DNA of 64,000 nt, taken from Trinickia fusca. GTDB lineage: Bacteria > Pseudomonadota > Gammaproteobacteria > Burkholderiales > Burkholderiaceae. This document shows, piece after piece, positions 1 to 7,415 of the stretch. The position numbers were made by a program, and so were the translations under genes. The notes under the pieces are model-generated. The model made no database searches. It saw only the letters and a program-made list of their open reading frames with translations, and was not told where the DNA came from. Each line of letters opens with the position of its first letter. Position 1 is the stretch's first letter. The stretch is from positions 124,001-188,000 of the forward strand of contig NZ_RBZV01000009.1 in assembly GCF_003628145.1 (NCBI RefSeq), given 5' to 3'.

Positions 1-2875
1 CGGGTACCGGGTAGCGCGTGATGTTGAGGATGCCGACGTCGACGGCCGACAGCGTCATCAATGCGCTCTGGCCCTTGGCCGATGGCACCTTCACCTTGAT
101 CTTGACGGTCGTTTCCGACTTCATGCGCTCGGGCGCTTCGAGCGCCACGTCGAGCTTGCGCTCGTTGCGCGCGAGCGGCAGCGCGATCAACCCCAGTGCG
201 CGCGCCGGCGTGACGAGATCGCCCTGGTTGCCGGGCCGCAGCACCATCACCGAGATGTACAGGTCATGACGCTGCCAGTCTTTGTCGACCGGAACGTCGA
301 CGGTGCGGCTCGCGCCGTCGATCGATACACGCTTGGTCCACAGCGTGTGGTCGCCGTCGACCGTGATCAGCGCGGTGCCCGCGTGCGGCGGCGTGATCGT
401 GAGCTGCGCGGTATCGCCACCGCGATAGGCGTCGCGATCGAGCTTGAGCGCGACGCGGTCGGGGCGCTGGCCCGCGGCTTCGTCGCTTTGCGCGCTCCAG
501 CCCGCGTAGAAGCGATAGATCTGCTTTTGGTCAGTCGCCGTGTCGAGGATCTCGAGGCGGTAGCGGCCGTATTTGACGGGCACGCGCAGATGGCCGCGGC
601 CACCGGCCGGGATGTCGACGTTGCTCGTATAGACGAGCTCATCCGTCTCGGTGAAGCCGGAGTTCCAGCCGCGCTGGTCGTCGTAGCGCCAGTAGTAGTC
701 GCGGTTCTCGCGGAACAGCCGCACAGGTAGGCCCTTCGCGCCCTTCAGATTGCCCTGCTGGTCGGCGCGGATCACTTCGAAATCGGCCGGCGAGTCTTCG
801 GGCGCGTAGTCGCCGTTGAACAGCGGGCGCACGGCAGTCAGCACGGGTGCGGGCCACACTGTGCGCTCGAGGTTGCGCACCACGGGGCGCCCGCCCGACT
901 CGAGCAGGCTCAGCGTCGTGCGCACGGTCACTGGCGAATGCGTCGGTGACGCCGGGTCGAGCGGAATGTCGAGCCCGAGATGGCCGTTGTCGTCGAGGTG
1001 CTGTTCATCGAGCTGCTGGCGCACATGCAACGACTGATCGTTGGCGTCGCCGAACTCGAAGCCCGGGTAGCGTGCGTCGAACGGGTTCGTATTGCGCGAG
1101 AACTCGACGACGCCGAGCAGCCGGTTGCCCGCGGCCGGCGCGCCATAGAGGTACGTGCCCGTCACGTCGATATGCAGCGGCTCGTCGACTTTGAGCGCCG
1201 TGAGCGGATTGGCCAGCGTGAGCTTCATCCGCTCGGGCAGGAACTCTTCGACGCCGAAGCGTAGCGTCGTGTTCGCCTGCTTGTCGGCCGGGTCGTTGCG
1301 CAGTTCGAGCGTCCACGAGCCGGTCGGTGCATCGGTCGGCAGCGTGATCTGCTGCTGGTAATAGCCGGGGTGGCCGGCCATCGGCTGCCAAATGGCGACG
1401 AACTGCGTCTTGCCGTCGGCGCGGCGCAGCGTCGCCTGAATCGGCTGCGGCGGCACGGGGCGGCCGTCGGCATCGCGCGCGAGCACCGACAGCGTGAAGC
1501 GCTCGCCAGGGCGGTACAGATCGCGGCCGCTCCATGCGAACAGACGCACGCTCTTGTAGTTGAGGCCCGTCACGTCGTATTCGGACAGATCGAGCGCGGC
1601 CTCGCGCACGGCCAGCATCGACATCTGCTGCCCCTTCTGCGCGAGCACGAGCGCGGCGCCTGCGGGCTGTTTCGCGAACGCGGCATGGCCGTCGCCATCG
1701 GTCTGGCCACGCGCGAGCACCTTGCCCTGGCGGTCGACCCACGTGAGGTCGACGCCCGAGACGGCGCTGCCGTCGGTCAGCGAGCTCACGAATGCATCGG
1801 CGCTTTTCTCGAACAGACGCAGATGCAGCCCCAGATCGCTGACGTAGTAGTAGGTGGTCTGATAGTCCTCGCCGAAGCGGCCGGGCCGCGACATCACGGC
1901 GACGTAGATGCCGGGCTCCTGCAGCGGCTTGATGCTCTCGACCGGCAGGTACGTGACGCTGCGCTTGTCGGTCTGTTGCTCGGTCAGGAAGCGCCCTTGG
2001 TAGACGCTGTCGGCCATCTTGTGCAGCCGGTCGAGCGACCAGGGCGAGACGGCCCCGTGCAGATCGTCGGGCAGGTTGTTGTCGTTGTTGCCGTCGCCAT
2101 TGTCGCTGGACGTGCTGTCCGCTTCGTCGTCGCCGTCCTCGCTGGCCTTCTTGGGCTGGCGGTGCGCGAGCATCGTGTCCATGAAGCGCGGCAGCTGGTC
2201 GGGCCGCACGCGCAGGAACTGCACGTCGACCTCGGGCACGTTGACGGTCACCACCGGCAGGCCGCCCGACTCCTTGGCCGGCAGCACCATGCCGCGGCTC
2301 GCGAAGTAGTAGGCCGGCGTGACGGCCGGCGTGTTGATCGAGTAGCGCACTTCGCGGCCGAGCTTGCGGCCGTCCTTGGCTTCGAGCGCGTCTTGCACCT
2401 GCACGACGTAGCGCTGCAGCGGTTCGACGTGCGGGAAGTAGATCACGCGCGGGTTGTCGCCGACGACCCACGCGCCCGCCACGGCCGTGCCGCCGGTCAG
2501 GTCGGTCAGCTTCTCCGACGTGCTGACTTCGCTGGCCGCTGAGGCGCCTTGGGCGCTATCGGCATCGGCGCTCTCGTCGTCGTTGTTCGATTTCGTCTTC
2601 GCGCCGGGCGCCGCGGGCATCTTGAACACGCGGATCACCTTGTCGTAGTCGGCGCGCGCATCGAGCGGCTGCGAGAACGTCAGCGCTAGCGCGGGCTGTC
2701 CGTCGAGTTCGCGGTTGGCCGCGTCGACGAGCGTGAATGGTGTATTCGGGTCCGAGTTCGCTTCGTCGCCTTGCGAGTGCGCGCCGTGCCAATAACGATT
2801 GATACCGTAGGCGGCGAGTGCGCAAAGGATAAGGAAAGCAATGACGGCCAATGAACGGCGATTGCGTTTATTCAT
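1..2875 (-). CDS. Alpha-2-macroglobulin family protein (N-terminal part, runs off left edge)
   Basis: Reading on the minus strand from ATG at 2873-2875 gives an uninterrupted frame of about 958 codons to the window edge, with the C-terminus missing. The product begins MNKRNRRSLAVIAFLILCAL, a short basic head and one hydrophobic segment, so it is probably exported and anchored in the inner membrane; there is no lipobox. The rest is a run of beta-sandwich-type sequence typical of the MG domains of large bacterial alpha-2-macroglobulins (YfhM-like), including a stretch like DLYRPGERF that is characteristic of the family. Known members are periplasmic protease traps, often encoded beside a penicillin-binding protein 1C gene; that neighbour and the thioester region would lie beyond the left edge, so I cannot say whether the CxEQ thioester is present. 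An acidic Asp/Ser/Asn-rich insertion sits near residues 220-240. The family call is firm, the subtype less so. Confidence 0.85.
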   Translation of the reverse strand, partial: MNKRNRRSLAVIAFLILCALAAYGINRYWHGAHSQGDEANSDPNTPFTLVDAANRELDGQPALALTFSQPLDARADYDKVIRVFKMPAAPGAKTKSNNDDESADADSAQGASAASEVSTSEKLTDLTGGTAVAGAWVVGDNPRVIYFPHVEPLQRYVVQVQDALEAKDGRKLGREVRYSINTPAVTPAYYFASRGMVLPAKESGGLPVVTVNVPEVDVQFLRVRPDQLPRFMDTMLAHRQPKKASEDGDDEADSTSSDNGDGNNDNNLPDDLHGAVSPWSLDRLHKMADSVYQGRFLTEQQTDKRSVTYLPVESIKPLQEPGIYVAVMSRPGRFGEDYQTTYYYVSDLGLHLRLFEKSADAFVSSLTDGSAVSGVDLTWVDRQGKVLARGQTDGDGHAAFAKQPAGAALVLAQKGQQMSMLAVREAALDLSEYDVTGLNYKSVRLFAWSGRDLYRPGERFTLSVLARDADGRPVPPQPIQATLRRADGKTQFVAIWQPMAGHPGYYQQQITLPTDAPTGSWTLELRNDPADKQANTTLRFGVEEFLPERMKLTLANPLTALKVDEPLHIDVTGTYLYGAPAAGNRLLGVVEFSRNTNPFDARYPGFEFGDANDQSLHVRQQLDEQHLDDNGHLGLDIPLDPASPTHSPVTVRTTLSLLESGGRPVVRNLERTVWPAPVLTAVRPLFNGDYAPEDSPADFEVIRADQQGNLKGAKGLPVRLFRENRDYYWRYDDQRGWNSGFTETDELVYTSNVDIPAGGRGHLRVPVKYGRYRLEILDTATDQKQIYRFYAGWSAQSDEAAGQRPDRVALKLDRDAYRGGDTAQLTITPPHAGTALITVDGDHTLWTKRVSIDGASRTVDVPVDKDWQRHDLYISVMVLRPGNQGDLVTPARALGLIALPLARNERKLDVALEAPERMKSETTVKIKVKVPSAKGQSALMTLSAVDVGILNITRYPVP

Positions 2876-3211
2876 GGAAACACCCCGGAGCAGGCAGGCG
2901 AGCGTTGAAGTTATTGGATTTGGCGACCGACTTTAGCATAGCGATTCAGGTCAATCGCTTTATGAAGAAACGAAAATGCAAAATCGGGATATGCCGAGTG
3001 GCACGGTCAACCCTATGCTTACCTTCGCAGACGACATCCATTTACGAAAATCGGGCTCGCTCCATTTGGCGAAATGCGAATGCACCGTGCGCCATTTGAG
3101 GAAGTCGCTGGACAAGCGGCGAAGCTCGGCGATGCCTGGACATCGGCAGTACCGTCATCGAGGGCGTGGCCGCGACTTGACATGAAGACGTCATGACGTC
3201 ATGATGTCTTC
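2876..3211. other. Intergenic region between divergent alpha-2-macroglobulin and GntR genes
   Basis: This 336-nt gap separates two divergent genes. Its right end carries the GntR promoter and operator described separately. The part next to the macroglobulin gene is relatively AT-rich and presumably holds its promoter, but I could not pick a convincing -35/-10 pair. I see no small gene in it. Confidence 0.5.
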
Positions 3212-3214
3212 ATG
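3177..3214 (+). promoter_or_regulatory. Sigma70-type promoter and 34-bp operator palindrome over the gntR start codon
   Basis: A perfect TTGACA lies at 3177-3182, followed by a 17-nt spacer and CATGAT at 3200-3205 as the -10. The predicted first transcribed base falls at about 3211-3213, on the ATG at 3212. A near-perfect palindrome spans 3181-3214: arms CATGAAGACGTCATGAC and GTCATGATGTCTTCATG, with a single mismatched pair (3190/3205). It covers the spacer, the -10 and the start codon, so a bound dimer would block RNA polymerase. This is the layout expected for tight autorepression by the GntR protein. Confidence 0.7.
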
Positions 3215-3958
3215 AGTGCTAATCGCGACAGCCAACTTCCCCTTTACGCGCAGGTAGAAGCCGCCCTGATGGCCAGTATTGCCGACGGGACTTACCCGCC
3301 GGGAACGCAACTGCCTAATGAAACCAGCTTGCTGGCAACCTTTCGGATCAGTCGGACAACCCTTCAGAAGGCCATACAGAATTTGATCGCCCGAGGGTTG
3401 ATTGAAATCCGCCGAGGTAAGGGCACATTCGTATCGCAACCACGCCTCACGCAAGAACTCACCGAACTGAGCGGCTTTGTCGAGGACATGCGTTTGCATG
3501 GCCGCCATCCGACGGCGCGGATGGTCGGCAAGCAAATTGAAGACGCGAGCGATCTGGTCGCTCGCAAGCTCTCGCTCGAGGCAGGTGCGTCGGTGGTCCA
3601 CATTCAGCGCATACGCATCGCCGACGGGACACCGCTATCGTTCGACGAGACATGGCTGCCGAAGGACATCGGCGAGAAGATCCTCGAGAATGATCTGGAG
3701 GTCGAGCCGATCTTTTCGTTGCTTGAACAGAAGTACGATCTGCCACTCAGGGAGGCCGAGTACAAACTCGAAGCGATCGCCGCAGATAAGATCGTCGCCC
3801 GGGCACTCGAGATCAAGGTGGGTAGCCCGATTTTTCTCATCGAGCGCACGTCCTACAGCGAGCAGGGCCGTCCCGTCGACTACGAAAAATTGCACTACCG
3901 CGGCGACCAGATCCAGTTCGTCACCCATCTCACCCGGCGCAAGCCGCATGGCCGATAG
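3212..3958 (+). CDS. GntR-family (HutC subfamily) transcriptional regulator
   Basis: A 248-residue protein with the two-domain HutC plan. An N-terminal winged helix spans about residues 8-75 (LYAQVEAALMASIADGTYPP ... RISRTTLQKAIQNLIARGLI ... RRGKGTFV), and a C-terminal UTRA effector-binding domain spans about 90-245. HutC-type regulators sense small metabolites and usually repress the adjacent catabolic or transport operon. The only in-frame start after the TGA at 3194-3196 is ATG 3212. No Shine-Dalgarno precedes it, and the promoter spacing suggests the mRNA begins at or near that ATG (leaderless). The stop overlaps or abuts the permease gene, so the regulator, permease and DUF1634 gene form one operon. 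The ligand cannot be told from sequence; with a TauE/SafE partner, an organosulfur or organic-acid ligand is a guess. Confidence 0.9.
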   Translation: MSANRDSQLPLYAQVEAALMASIADGTYPPGTQLPNETSLLATFRISRTTLQKAIQNLIARGLIEIRRGKGTFVSQPRLTQELTELSGFVEDMRLHGRHPTARMVGKQIEDASDLVARKLSLEAGASVVHIQRIRIADGTPLSFDETWLPKDIGEKILENDLEVEPIFSLLEQKYDLPLREAEYKLEAIAADKIVARALEIKVGSPIFLIERTSYSEQGRPVDYEKLHYRGDQIQFVTHLTRRKPHGR

Positions 3959-3977
3959 CGCGGTGTGGGCTTCTTCA

Positions 3978-4841
3978 ATGGATACAGGTCACATACTCTG
4001 GCTGTTTGCCGTGTCGTTAGGGGCTAGCGCGCTAGGTGGAATGCTGGGCATGGCAAGCGGTATTTTCATCGTGCCCATCCTGACCGTGTTCGGTCACATC
4101 GACATTCATATTGCGGTTGGTGCCAGCATCGTTTCGGTGATCGCGTGTTCCTGTGGTAGTGCCGCACCGTTTCTTCGTGGTCGATTGACCAACGTCCGGC
4201 TTGCGATCGTTCTGGAAACCGCCACGACGCTAGGGGCATTATGCGGCGTCATGATGAGCGGTCTCATTCCGGTACGCGTGCTTTATTTCATTTTTGCTGT
4301 GGTCCTGATGCTGTCGATATGGCAGATGCTTGCGAGGCGTTCCGATCCTGTCGCTGCCGCCACCGCCGCGAGCATCGATCCGTGGAGTGCCTGGTTATGT
4401 CTGGATGCTCGCTACCCGGATCATGCGCTCGGACGCGAGATCGAATATCGCGTGCATCGCATCGGGCTCGGCATGTTCTTGATGTATTGCGCCGGACTGA
4501 TTTCGGCGTTACTCGGCATCGGTAGCGGCGTCCTCAAGATCCCGGCAATGGATACGGCATTGCGCCTGCCAATCAAGGTTTCCTCCGCAACGTCGAATTT
4601 CATGATCGGCGTGACTGCGGCAGCCAGCGCCGGCGCCTACTTCGTGCGCGGTGAAATCGTGACCGCCATCGCTGCGCCTGTGGCGCTGGGGTCAGTCGTG
4701 GGCGCGATGATCGGGGCTCGTGTCCTCATGCGGGTAACGAGCGACAAACTGCGTGTGCTTTTCGTCATCGTGCTCGCAGTCCTTGCAGTACAGATGCTTC
4801 TCGAAGCATTGGGTGTCCGCCTTTTCGGAGCTTCGGCATGA
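3978..4841 (+). CDS. TauE/SafE-family (DUF81) membrane transporter
   Basis: A 287-residue integral membrane protein with about eight hydrophobic segments in two repeats, matching the TauE/SafE fold. The family exports or imports small anions such as sulfite, sulfoacetate or other organic acids across the inner membrane. Glycine-rich helix turns seen in the family are present near the N-terminus (LGGMLGMASGIFIVP) and at the repeat (SALLGIGSGVLKIPAMD). I chose ATG 3978 because the protein then starts directly at the first membrane helix; an in-frame ATG at 3948, overlapping the GntR stop, gives 297 residues and is equally possible because neither has a clear ribosome site. The stop overlaps the next start as ATGA. 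Control by the upstream GntR regulator is inferred from operon structure; the substrate is unknown. Confidence 0.85.
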   Translation: MDTGHILWLFAVSLGASALGGMLGMASGIFIVPILTVFGHIDIHIAVGASIVSVIACSCGSAAPFLRGRLTNVRLAIVLETATTLGALCGVMMSGLIPVRVLYFIFAVVLMLSIWQMLARRSDPVAAATAASIDPWSAWLCLDARYPDHALGREIEYRVHRIGLGMFLMYCAGLISALLGIGSGVLKIPAMDTALRLPIKVSSATSNFMIGVTAAASAGAYFVRGEIVTAIAAPVALGSVVGAMIGARVLMRVTSDKLRVLFVIVLAVLAVQMLLEALGVRLFGASA

Positions 4842-5164
4842 GCCACATCGCAGCCAATACGTCAGGGCTTGAAGGGCGGCTGGCCGGACTTCTACACCAC
4901 GGCACGTGGCTGGCCTCCTGTACGGTCGCCGCCGGCCTCGCAATGGCACTGCTAGGCCCCTGGGCTCGCAACCGGCTCTCCATGACGGCTGTCATCGGCC
5001 CCCACGTCATGACTGCAGGTGTTGCGCTCTTCATCCTCCTCCCGGTCGTGCGCCTGATATTGATGCTGGGCGTTTTCCTGCATCAACGCGACTATCGTTT
5101 CAGCGCGATTACCGGACTGGTGTTGATGATCGTGGTCGTCGGATCGATGATCGGCGCAGCGTGA
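4838..5164 (+). CDS. DUF1634 family membrane protein
   Basis: A 108-residue protein with three predicted membrane helices (about residues 24-42, 52-75 and 88-107), the usual size for DUF1634. Proteins of this family are found almost always beside TauE/SafE permeases and are presumed to be small accessory subunits, but no function has been shown that I know of. The ATG overlaps the permease stop in ATGA, so translation is coupled and the two are probably made in fixed ratio. It is the last gene of the GntR-TauE operon. Confidence 0.85.
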   Translation: MSHIAANTSGLEGRLAGLLHHGTWLASCTVAAGLAMALLGPWARNRLSMTAVIGPHVMTAGVALFILLPVVRLILMLGVFLHQRDYRFSAITGLVLMIVVVGSMIGAA

Positions 5165-5368
5165 GGTTGATGAGGCTCCGTCAAGAGAAAAGATGGCTTC
5201 GGGTCTGTCCCTCGGCCGTTGCGGAATGATCCTGGCGCCAGCCGCGCAAACGATCAAACGATCTTTCTTTCGTCATCCCGCAAGCCTACTGTGCACCCTT
5301 CGTTTACAAGTGACGAAAACGCGCCTCGGAGCGCCCGTGCGCGGGCGTTTGCGGCTACCGCCGCTGAT

Positions 5369-5397
5369 TTGACAACCCCCCTACGCTCGCGTAAATT
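5369..5397 (+). promoter_or_regulatory. Promoter of the gcv riboswitch transcript
   Basis: TTGACA at 5369-5374, a 17-nt spacer and TAAATT at 5392-5397. The start point would be about 5404, just ahead of the first aptamer, which is where a riboswitch promoter should lie. Confidence 0.65.
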
Positions 5398-5404
5398 GCG
5401 CGCA

Positions 5405-5682
5405 CGCGTCGGGAGAGCGCGTCCGTGGCCCAGGTTTTTTCGAACCCTGGCGCGAACGCCGCCGAAGGGGCACACCCACAAACTCTCAGGCAAAAGGACC
5501 GACTGCGTCGAAGAGCCTCCAAGCGGCTTTTCGCACTCTGGAGAGCGGCAGTAGCGCGTTCACGAAGCCTTCATCATGGCCGTGACGGCAAGCTGCCCAC
5601 CGAAGGGGCGCGCGCACGAAGCAGGGAGCGGAAAAACCGTTCCGGCTGCGCAATCTCTCAGGTACCGAGGACAGAGGGGTCA
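5405..5682 (+). promoter_or_regulatory. Tandem glycine riboswitch (gcvT type)
   Basis: Two consecutive glycine aptamers are readable. The first opens with GGGAGAG near 5411, has the core CGCCGAAGGGGCA near 5459-5472, and closes with ACTCTCAGGCAAAAGGACC near 5482-5500. The second opens with CTCTGGAGAGCGGCA at 5536-5550, has ACCGAAGGGGCG near 5599-5610, and closes with ATCTCTCAGGTACCGAGGAC near 5653-5672. These match the conserved cores of the gcvT motif, in which two aptamers sense glycine and switch on glycine-cleavage genes. In the following leader, GGTC-GCAT-GACC at 5730-5741 followed by a run of Ts is a possible terminator-type expression platform, though its stem is short. The riboswitch controls gcvT at 5783. 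Confidence 0.95.
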
Positions 5683-5782
5683 AGCAATGGCATCGACGCG
5701 CGCGCTCGCTGGAGCTTCGCGCGAGGGCCGGTCGCATGACCCTTTTTCGTTTTCGCGAAACCTTAAGCGCGCCGAGGCTCCT

Positions 5783-6901
5783 ATGACCGAACTGAAACAC
5801 ACCCCGCTGCATGCCACGCACCGCGCGCTCAACGCGCGCATGGTCGACTTCGGCGGCTGGGACATGCCCGTCAACTACGGCTCGCAGATCGACGAGCACC
5901 ACGCGGTGCGCGGCGACGCCGGCATGTTCGACGTCTCGCACATGTGCGTCGTCGATTTCTCGGGCCCGCGCACGCGCGCGTTCTTCGAATACGCGCTCGC
6001 CAACAACGTCGGCAAGCTGCAGACGCCGGGCCGCGCGCTTTACTCGTGCCTGCTCAATGAAAAGGGCGGCGTCATCGACGATCTGATCGTCTACTTCTTC
6101 TCCGATGATTTCTTCCGCGTGGTCGTGAATGCCGGCACGGCGGAAAAAGACATCGCATGGTTCAACCGCCTCAACACCGAACAGCAATTCGGCCTCACGA
6201 TCACGCCGCGTCGCGATTTCGCGATCGTCGCCGTGCAAGGCCCGAACGCGCGCGCCAAGGTGTGGCAGACCGTTCCGGCTGCGCAGGCCGCGACCGAAGG
6301 GCTCAAGCCGTTCAACGCGGCGCGTGTGGACGGTACGCTGTTCGGCGACCTGACGATCGCGCGCACGGGCTATACGGGCGAAGACGGTTTCGAAATCATC
6401 GTGCCCGCGACGCATGTCGCCGCGTTGTGGCAGGCGCTGCAACAAAACGGCGTGCGTCCCTGCGGGCTCGGTGCGCGTGACACGTTGCGCCTCGAGGCTG
6501 GCATGAATCTGTACGGGCAGGACATGGACGACGACGTCTCGCCGCTCGATGCCGGTCTCGCCTGGACCGTCGATCTGGCCTCGCCGCGCGCGTTCGTCGG
6601 ACGTGCCGCACTCGAAGCGGCCGGCGCGAAACAGGCATTCGTCGGTCTCATTCTGCAGAAGGAAAACGGCAAGGCCGGCGGCGTGCTGCGCGCGCACCAG
6701 AAGGTGCTGACGCCGCACGGTGAAGGCGAAATCACGAGCGGCACGTTCTCGCCGACGATGCAGGAATCGATCGCGTTCGCGCGCGTGCCCGCAGGCGTGG
6801 TGCCGGGTGACGTCGTGCACGTCCAGATTCGCGACAAGTCGCTGCCTGCAAGCGTGGTAAAACTGCCATTCGTGCGCAACGGCAAAGTGCTGGCCGTCTA
6901 A
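5783..6901 (+). CDS. gcvT: Aminomethyltransferase, glycine cleavage T protein
   Basis: A 372-residue T protein. It takes the aminomethyl group held on lipoylated H protein, releases ammonia and passes the methylene to tetrahydrofolate. The sequence begins with family-typical stretches ([20 protein letters not shown], then [16 protein letters not shown]) and contains [13 protein letters not shown], a conserved block of the folate-binding fold, with the length normal for the family. The start is ATG 5783, preceded by the pyrimidine/purine mix GAGGCTCCT. A longer frame upstream runs through the riboswitch and is not coding. It is first in gcvTHP and lies immediately downstream of the glycine riboswitch. 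Confidence 0.97.
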   Translation: MTELKHTPLHATHRALNARMVDFGGWDMPVNYGSQIDEHHAVRGDAGMFDVSHMCVVDFSGPRTRAFFEYALANNVGKLQTPGRALYSCLLNEKGGVIDDLIVYFFSDDFFRVVVNAGTAEKDIAWFNRLNTEQQFGLTITPRRDFAIVAVQGPNARAKVWQTVPAAQAATEGLKPFNAARVDGTLFGDLTIARTGYTGEDGFEIIVPATHVAALWQALQQNGVRPCGLGARDTLRLEAGMNLYGQDMDDDVSPLDAGLAWTVDLASPRAFVGRAALEAAGAKQAFVGLILQKENGKAGGVLRAHQKVLTPHGEGEITSGTFSPTMQESIAFARVPAGVVPGDVVHVQIRDKSLPASVVKLPFVRNGKVLAV

Positions 6902-6965
6902 GCGATACGAGCGCACGCGCCTCTGAGATCAAGATCAACATATTTTCACTATTTAGGAGCATCTG

Positions 6966-7346
6966 ATGAGCAACGTTCCGGCCGATCTGAAATACACCGA
7001 TGAACACGAATGGGTGCGCACCGAAGCTGACGGCACGCTGACGATCGGTATCACCGATCATGCACAGTCGACGCTCGGCGATATCGTCTTTCTCGAACTG
7101 CCCCCAGTCGGCAAGCAAGTGAAGGCTGGCGATGCCATCGGCGTCGTCGAGTCCGTGAAGGCGGCTTCCGACATCTACTCGCCGGTGTCGGGCGAGATCG
7201 TCGCAATCAATGCGGACGCCGTCGACACGCCCGAGGAGGTCAACAGCGACGCCTACGATACGTGGCTGTTCAAGATCAAGCTCGCAGCCGGCGCCTCGAC
7301 CGATAGCCTGCTCGACGCCGCTGCCTACGAGAAACTCGTCGGCTGA
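6966..7346 (+). CDS. gcvH: Glycine cleavage system H protein
   Basis: A 126-residue lipoyl carrier protein that shuttles the aminomethyl intermediate between P, T and L proteins. The lipoylation site is Lys66 in [18 protein letters not shown]. An AGGAG ribosome site lies just ahead of ATG 6966 (TTTAGGAGCATCTG). It sits 64 nt after gcvT and 69 nt before gcvP, so it is within the same riboswitch-controlled transcript. Length and sequence are ordinary for the family. Confidence 0.97.
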   Translation: MSNVPADLKYTDEHEWVRTEADGTLTIGITDHAQSTLGDIVFLELPPVGKQVKAGDAIGVVESVKAASDIYSPVSGEIVAINADAVDTPEEVNSDAYDTWLFKIKLAAGASTDSLLDAAAYEKLVG

Positions 7347-7415
7347 CCTTCCTGTCCTTGCCGCGGCTTTGCGCGCACGAACACGCGCAAGGCCGCGCCC
7401 CATGCCCTGCCCATC

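Noticed and set aside
1005-2471. 488-codon open frame on the minus strand in another frame of the macroglobulin gene
   Set aside because: The neighbouring minus-strand frame gives a continuous, recognisable alpha-2-macroglobulin; this frame is Arg/Pro/Ala noise.
5254-5493. 79-codon minus-strand frame over the riboswitch promoter, and other short frames in the leader
   Set aside because: They lie on structured riboswitch RNA and have no recognisable product or ribosome site.
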